From Candidatus Schekmanbacteria bacterium (GTDB taxonomy: Bacteria; Schekmanbacteria; GWA2-38-11; J061): 64,000 bases of DNA. Where the stretch lies: assembly GCA_016219965.1 (NCBI GenBank), contig JACRJM010000002.1:235974-299973 (forward strand). Reading direction: 5' to 3'. Within the stretch, counting starts at the first letter, position 1, and every line of letters starts with the position of its first letter. Below, in pieces: positions 60,275 to 64,000 of this stretch. The position numbers and the translations under genes were made by a program. Below the pieces are notes generated by a model, which saw nothing but the letters and a program-made list of their open reading frames with translations, was not told where the DNA came from and made no database searches.

Positions 60275-61268
60275 AAATCACCTTTGCAGTTTCAATATTT
60301 CTTTCATTATCTGTTGCAATGAGATCAGCATAAATCAGTATGGGATGAACTGTGTCCTCGTGTGTCCCTTCTTGTTCTCGAATCCAAAATCTTTCGAGGA
60401 TCTCAACTTCTCCTTCCGGATCTTTCCTCAGTCTATTTTCCATTAGCAGTTGATTAATCTGCAGAGTAGTCGTGTAGATAGTGATGAGTTGGGGCTTTAA
60501 ATATTGAGTTAGCTTAGCAGCAGCAACTTCGCCTCCCCACTGAGCATCCAAGGGATTTAATTCTTTTTGTTGCCACCAATCCTGTTCACCTTTAAAATGA
60601 CCTAATATCTGTTTGGGCCTCAGCTTTTCAGGATAAGCAGTTACCCATCGCTGAAACAATTTTTCCCGCTGGATTATCTTATTACCGCGTTTGCCCATGT
60701 CAAGGAGATAGCCTAATTCCTTGAGCTCCTTCATGAGCCATACAACGGTGCCGAGCGCTACACCTGCCGTAGCTGCAATTTCGCGGTAAGATTTATTCTC
60801 TAATCCTCTATTACACAAGAAGGCATAGATCAATTTAAGTCCTGTAGGCTGAAATGTCCGTCTCAGAGGAGTGCGTGTAAAGGTTTCCGGAGGTTTGTTT
60901 CCTTTAATAAATATGTAAAGAGGAGGTTGGTTGATATAGGCATTGCCGGCTGTATCGATAAATTCAATTCCGTTCTGTTTAAACTCGTCTGCCATCTGCC
61001 TGTTAACATATTTGGTTATAACAATCATTGGATTGAGATTTTTCACATTATCAAATTGTATCAAGCGAAGTCCTGTCCTTGTAACATTTGCTTTAACTTC
61101 AACACAAAAACAGATCTCTTTGCCCTGAACAAGCATTTTCAAAATGCAGTCTCTCTGCGGTTTGTCATTCGCTCCAATTATCTCAATCTTTGCCTCTATT
61201 TTGAGATGTTTTTTTAGTGCATCTAAGGCAAGTTGAATAATTTCATTTTCTATGATTTCTCTGACCAT
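60237..61268 (-). CDS. AbiEi-like type IV TA antitoxin
   Basis: 343 residues. A N-terminal domain with CFCVEVKANVTRTGLRLIQF (nuclease-like ExK; MIVITKYVNRQMADEFKQNG and GIEFIDTAGNAYI follow), then a winged helix (AATAGVALGTVVWLMKELKE) and a C-terminal region typical for AbiEi family antitoxins. It is followed by, and overlaps, the nucleotidyltransferase gene. It should repress the operon and oppose the toxin without contact, as other type IV antitoxins do. Confidence 0.75.
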   Translation of the reverse strand: MVREIIENEIIQLALDALKKHLKIEAKIEIIGANDKPQRDCILKMLVQGKEICFCVEVKANVTRTGLRLIQFDNVKNLNPMIVITKYVNRQMADEFKQNGIEFIDTAGNAYINQPPLYIFIKGNKPPETFTRTPLRRTFQPTGLKLIYAFLCNRGLENKSYREIAATAGVALGTVVWLMKELKELGYLLDMGKRGNKIIQREKLFQRWVTAYPEKLRPKQILGHFKGEQDWWQQKELNPLDAQWGGEVAAAKLTQYLKPQLITIYTTTLQINQLLMENRLRKDPEGEVEILERFWIREQEGTHEDTVHPILIYADLIATDNERNIETAKVIYEQYIVRLIRED

Positions 61269-61439
61269 GGTTCTTCTTGTCGTTCAATAAAATAATTAGT
61301 TCATTTGTAATGAACATAATAAATAATGAACGTTTGTCAAGTGTATTTTGAAAATAAACCTTAATATCAATATATTATAGCCGGAAAAGACAATTTGTTC
61401 ATTCTACTGATCTATGATAAATAGCAACAAGATGTAGGA

Positions 61440-61544
61440 TTTGCCCAAAGCGAAGAAGCATGGGGAGTAATCCTTGAGCTTAAGAGTATTAGAGGAAAGC
61501 TTGTTACTTTGGCGCCAAGAGATTTTAAGCAGCTTGAAGCTTAA
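61440..61544 (+). pseudogene. leftover 3' end of a second DUF932 gene
   Basis: The frame reads FAQSEEAWGVILELKSIRGK then LVTLAPRDFKQLEA and stops at 61542-61544, closely matching the end of the intact DUF932 gene (AQIEESWERSLELERMGGRL). A terminator similar to the DUF932 terminator follows. No upstream part is present, so it is a remnant of a duplicate or a deletion scar. Confidence 0.8.
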
Positions 61545-61576
61545 GCTAAGCTTCATAATTTCAGAATAAAAAAAAT

Positions 61577-61608
61577 AAAGGAGATGTGAAGACAGCATCT
61601 CCTTTTTA
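61577..61608 (+). terminator. terminator behind the DUF932 remnant
   Basis: AAAGGAGATG (61577-61586) and CATCTCCTTT (61596-61605) form a 10-bp perfect stem, then TTT. It mirrors the 59345 terminator. Confidence 0.75.
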
Positions 61609-61801
61609 ATTTCTTTGCTCGAATACAATGAGTGATCTCAAGATTGATAAAAAAGAGAATGGAAAGATTTTGGCCGATGATTGACAGTTGCAGTTTCTCT
61701 TTGCTATATTTTAAACAGCTCTTTAAAAAAGAGTTAACAAAAATTAGACGATAATGAAACAAATCTTCAAAAAATTTAAAACAAAAAAGGGAGGAATAAG
61801 A

Positions 61802-62056
61802 ATGATAAGGGCAATAAATGTAAAAGATTTATCTGAAGAACAAATAAATCTAGTTAAGGAATTTGTAGAATTTTTAAAGAAGAAAGCATTAACTAAAGAG
61901 TCTATTGAAGAGGGAAGAGCCAAAAAAAGAATTTTTGAATTGATAGAAAAAAACTGGAGGAAGAACAAAGACATTCCCTTAAAAGAAATAGAAGCTGCGG
62001 TTAAAGAAGGAGTAGAAGCTGTCAGAAAAAAATCGGGAGCAAAAATATATGCTTAA
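61802..62056 (+). CDS. vapB: VapB-like antitoxin
   Basis: 84 residues. MIRAINVKDLSEEQINLVKE and EGRAKKRIFELIEKN are helical; the C-terminal KEIEAAVKEGVEAVRKKSG is the usual toxin-binding tail. The start at 61802 follows AAAGGGAGGAATAAG; an upstream ATG at 61754 is less supported. It overlaps the PIN toxin gene by 8 bp. The DNA-binding part is not a classic AbrB or RHH fold by eye. Confidence 0.75.
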   Translation: MIRAINVKDLSEEQINLVKEFVEFLKKKALTKESIEEGRAKKRIFELIEKNWRKNKDIPLKEIEAAVKEGVEAVRKKSGAKIYA

Positions 62057-62477
62057 GGTAGTTCTTGATACCAACGTTTTGATTAGCGCTACTTTATCTC
62101 CTAAAGGTAATCCATCTCAAATCATCAAGGCTTGGCGAGAAAAGAAATTCAGGCTCATTATTTCTTACAGTTTATTAGAAGAGATAGAACGAGTTATTTT
62201 CTATCCTAAAGTTAGAAAATATAGTGATTGGAGCAAAGAAGAAATAAACGATTTTTTAAAAGAAATAAAACAAGTCTCCGTTATTAAAGAATCAACGAGA
62301 TTTTTCTCAGAGATAATCAAGGATGACCCAGATGATGATAAATTTATTATTACAGCCATTGAAGGAAAAGCTAATTATATTGTAAGTGGAGACCAGCACC
62401 TGTTGAAACTCAAAACTTACCAAGGTATAAAAATTATCACTCCGGCTAACTTCCTGAAAATTTTAAAGGATCTTTAA
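62049..62477 (+). CDS. vapC: VapC-like PIN toxin
   Basis: 142 residues. LKVVLDTNVLISATLSPKGN has the first Asp, SLLEEIERVIFYP the Glu, and DPDDDKFIITAIEGKANYIVSG with GDQHLL the late acidic residues: a complete PIN set of the PilT-N/DUF132 type. Presumed tRNA or rRNA endonuclease held by the antitoxin upstream. Closed by the AGCCAACC hairpin 6 bp after the stop. Confidence 0.9.
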   Translation: MLKVVLDTNVLISATLSPKGNPSQIIKAWREKKFRLIISYSLLEEIERVIFYPKVRKYSDWSKEEINDFLKEIKQVSVIKESTRFFSEIIKDDPDDDKFIITAIEGKANYIVSGDQHLLKLKTYQGIKIITPANFLKILKDL

Positions 62478-62483
62478 TTTTCC

Positions 62484-62505
62484 AGCCAACCACAAAAGGT
62501 TGGCT
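62484..62505 (+). terminator. terminator hairpin of vapBC (AGCCAACC family)
   Basis: AGCCAACC, loop ACAAAA, GGTTGGCT, TTTTT: 8-bp perfect stem with a T-run, 6 bp after the toxin stop. Same stem as at 26050 and 55989. Confidence 0.88.
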
Positions 62506-62596
62506 TTTTCTATCTTCCATTTTATCAAAAAAATTTGACAGCTTCTTATCGCAAGGAATAGACTTAAAATACAAACATCATATTAATGAAATCAAC

Positions 62597-63139
62597 ATGA
62601 TTATTAAATGCACTCAAAAATTGCTCCGACAGCTTAAGGTAAATTCGGAGACAGCAATTGAGCCATCCGATTCAACCAGCAAACTTGGCGACTGGTATGC
62701 CAATCTGCTTTACATCGAAAGAAAGAAATGCCTCCTTTTTACCAATGAAAAGACTCTCTTTTCCTTTTTTATGCCATGTGTCAATAAAGAGGGTTTCATG
62801 ATTTTGCCAAAACTATTTACTGCAACATTGACGGCGGTTCTCCAAGAAGAAAAGATTGATGACAACATCATCAATGAAATCATTTCTGAGATTGGAGATA
62901 TCCGATACGGAAAAACTTCAAACAGGTCAGTTCTTGGTTCAATGAATGATATTGCTTATCATTACAAGGTAAGAATCTTTGATGGTGGAGGATTATTTTA
63001 TTGCGACTTGTCAGACATCATTCGCCGTCTAAATAGATTGCCCATGTTAACAATGCATTCATGCGGAATAGAAGAGCTTAAGAAGATTTTCAATATCCCC
63101 TACGACGTATCAAGGCTGTACTCGATGAATGGAGATTAA
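62597..63139 (+). CDS. DUF6933-like protein
   Basis: 180 residues. MIIKCTQKLLRQLKV, DWYANLLYIERKKCLLFTNE and TLFSFFMPC fit the small DUF6933 fold that is often associated with pRiA4b ORF-3-like plasmid proteins. The remaining C-terminal half has a conserved NDIAYHYKVRIFDGGG and SDIIRRLNRLPM. Function unknown. Stands alone between vapBC and the TraB-like gene. Confidence 0.55.
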   Translation: MIIKCTQKLLRQLKVNSETAIEPSDSTSKLGDWYANLLYIERKKCLLFTNEKTLFSFFMPCVNKEGFMILPKLFTATLTAVLQEEKIDDNIINEIISEIGDIRYGKTSNRSVLGSMNDIAYHYKVRIFDGGGLFYCDLSDIIRRLNRLPMLTMHSCGIEELKKIFNIPYDVSRLYSMNGD

Positions 63140-63186
63140 TCTATTTTTGGAAGTTGAGGTAAGTTTTATAAACCACCAAATTGAAA

Positions 63187-63942
63187 TCATGCGAAGCTTC
63201 TCAAAGAATATCTTTCTTGCACATGCTCTTTTATTAAAGAATAGAGCGTGGGAGCTTCCGGAACATCGGCAAGATGGGCTATGCATCCTACATGCAGGAT
63301 TGTTTTATCCGGTACCAAAACCTCCAATATCCTATCCCGCTGATATTTATCTCTGTCCCTGCCAACTATGCTACAACCAAGAACCAATTGCCTGACCATG
63401 GAATTAACTTTTGGAATATCTCTTTCCTTAAAATGTTGTTCAAAGGGCAGGTAATTATTATCATTCAATTTTAAAAGTTCTTCGGCACTATCTGACTGAG
63501 GAATCTTGTCTGATGCTTTCAGGTTTTGAAACATCTCTTTCATTCCTCGAAAAAATGTTGTCGGATTAAGCTGGAATTGTAACTTCTTTAGGATCTCAGG
63601 AGAATCCACATAGACACATGGGATACTTTTTGATCGTGCATACGCTATGGTGGTGTATATCTCCTGTCCGTAAACGCTTCCATCATTTGACCTTGCCAGA
63701 TTATCAAGGATTTTCAAGTCAGTCCGTATTTTAAACTCGTCAAACAGAGCCAGTATTTCTTCTTGGAATTCTTTTTGCCGTCTTTTAATTTCAGGTTTTG
63801 CCAGATAATCTTCAAATTCCTTTCCGGCATACTCCAGTGTAATTATATCCGGAGAGAAAAATTCAAAGGCTCGCCTTAAACGGGCATCACTTTTAGGGTC
63901 GGAGTGGACAACACCAAGAAGGTTAATTTTATTGAAATTCAT
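63187..63942 (-). CDS. TraB/PrgY-like domain protein
   Basis: 251 residues. INLLGVVHSDPKSDARLRRA carries the first GxxHxD motif of the TraB/ChaN/GumN-like fold, then IITLEYAGKEFEDYLAK with its Glu, and HVGCIAHLADVP holds the second GxxH. No membrane segments, unlike full PrgY. Such proteins are proposed metal peptidases or inhibitors. The start is just before the window end. Confidence 0.6.
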   Translation of the reverse strand: MNFNKINLLGVVHSDPKSDARLRRAFEFFSPDIITLEYAGKEFEDYLAKPEIKRRQKEFQEEILALFDEFKIRTDLKILDNLARSNDGSVYGQEIYTTIAYARSKSIPCVYVDSPEILKKLQFQLNPTTFFRGMKEMFQNLKASDKIPQSDSAEELLKLNDNNYLPFEQHFKERDIPKVNSMVRQLVLGCSIVGRDRDKYQRDRILEVLVPDKTILHVGCIAHLADVPEAPTLYSLIKEHVQERYSLRSFA

Positions 63943-64000
63943 TTTATTATAAATAACTGTTTAACGTATCTTTATTGCCGGCTGTTGGATCTGAGGCTCA

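Noticed and set aside
1-64000. CRISPR array
   Set aside because: No regular 25-40-bp repeats with spacers were seen; the recurring sequences are promoters and terminator hairpins.
12889-64000. Second attachment site matching the tRNA-Arg end
   Set aside because: No second copy of the tRNA acceptor or T-arm sequence was noticed to the right; a formal search is needed before excluding it.

Overview
The window looks like a chromosomal segment of a Gram-negative, fairly AT-rich bacterium. The left flank carries a short Geobacter-type type IV pilin, an HlyD/ABC-2 export operon, hisC and kup, which suggests a Desulfobacterota, Nitrospirota or similar lineage; the taxon cannot be fixed from the sequence alone.

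Layout. Positions 1-12.9 kb are ordinary chromosome: a FmdB-type zinc ribbon protein, a SEC-C protein, a mazEF pair, an HlyD/ATPase/permease/permease operon, hisC followed by a bilin-reductase-like gene, a flavin-binding protein, a metallo-hydrolase, pilA and kup. At 12,889-12,962 lies tRNA-Arg(CCT), and 12 bp from its 5' end begins a tyrosine integrase. From there to roughly 59-62 kb the content is that of a large integrated element with hitchhiking modules. Its backbone is an XRE / Rep-like / dead-RuvC / RuvC operon, two paralogous VirD4-like coupling ATPases (one a multidomain fusion), a large serine recombinase, a XerC/D-like recombinase, a RadC / DNA-binding / RecB-like nuclease operon and a DUF932 gene. 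No relaxase or mating-pore genes were recognised.

Between backbone genes sit accessory modules: PIN-like and PD-(D/E)XK-like genes, a cysteine peptidase with a 62-residue partner, a ComEC-like metallo-hydrolase, a KAP NTPase with a HEPN-like gene, a broken trlF, the three-Cys radical SAM/TcmP pair, a PLP decarboxylase with a GNAT partner, a two-gene HD plus nucleoside-deoxyribosyltransferase-Ppx/GppA fusion system, a two-gene HD plus double-RecA (KaiC-like) system, and several toxin-antitoxin modules (PIN/UPF0175, hicBA, minimal nucleotidyltransferase, AbiE-like, vapBC).

Two non-coding signals tie the region together. A shared promoter architecture (box GCAAATYTCCC, 2-3 bp, -35, 16-17 bp, -10) lies in front of the XRE, recombinase, RadC and DUF932 units, which suggests one regulon for the element backbone. 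A family of near-identical terminator hairpins (AGCCAACC / GGTTGGCT) sits just behind three unrelated toxin-antitoxin modules, suggesting these arrived as cassettes. Signs of decay are a 7-bp tandem duplication in trlF, an amber codon in a small gene near 58.0 kb, and a leftover DUF932 tail at 61.4 kb. The most promising undescribed systems are the HD / deoxyribosyltransferase-Ppx pair (45.8-48.7 kb), the HD / double-RecA pair (52.2-55.6 kb) and the active/inactive RuvC pair (22.3-23.3 kb).
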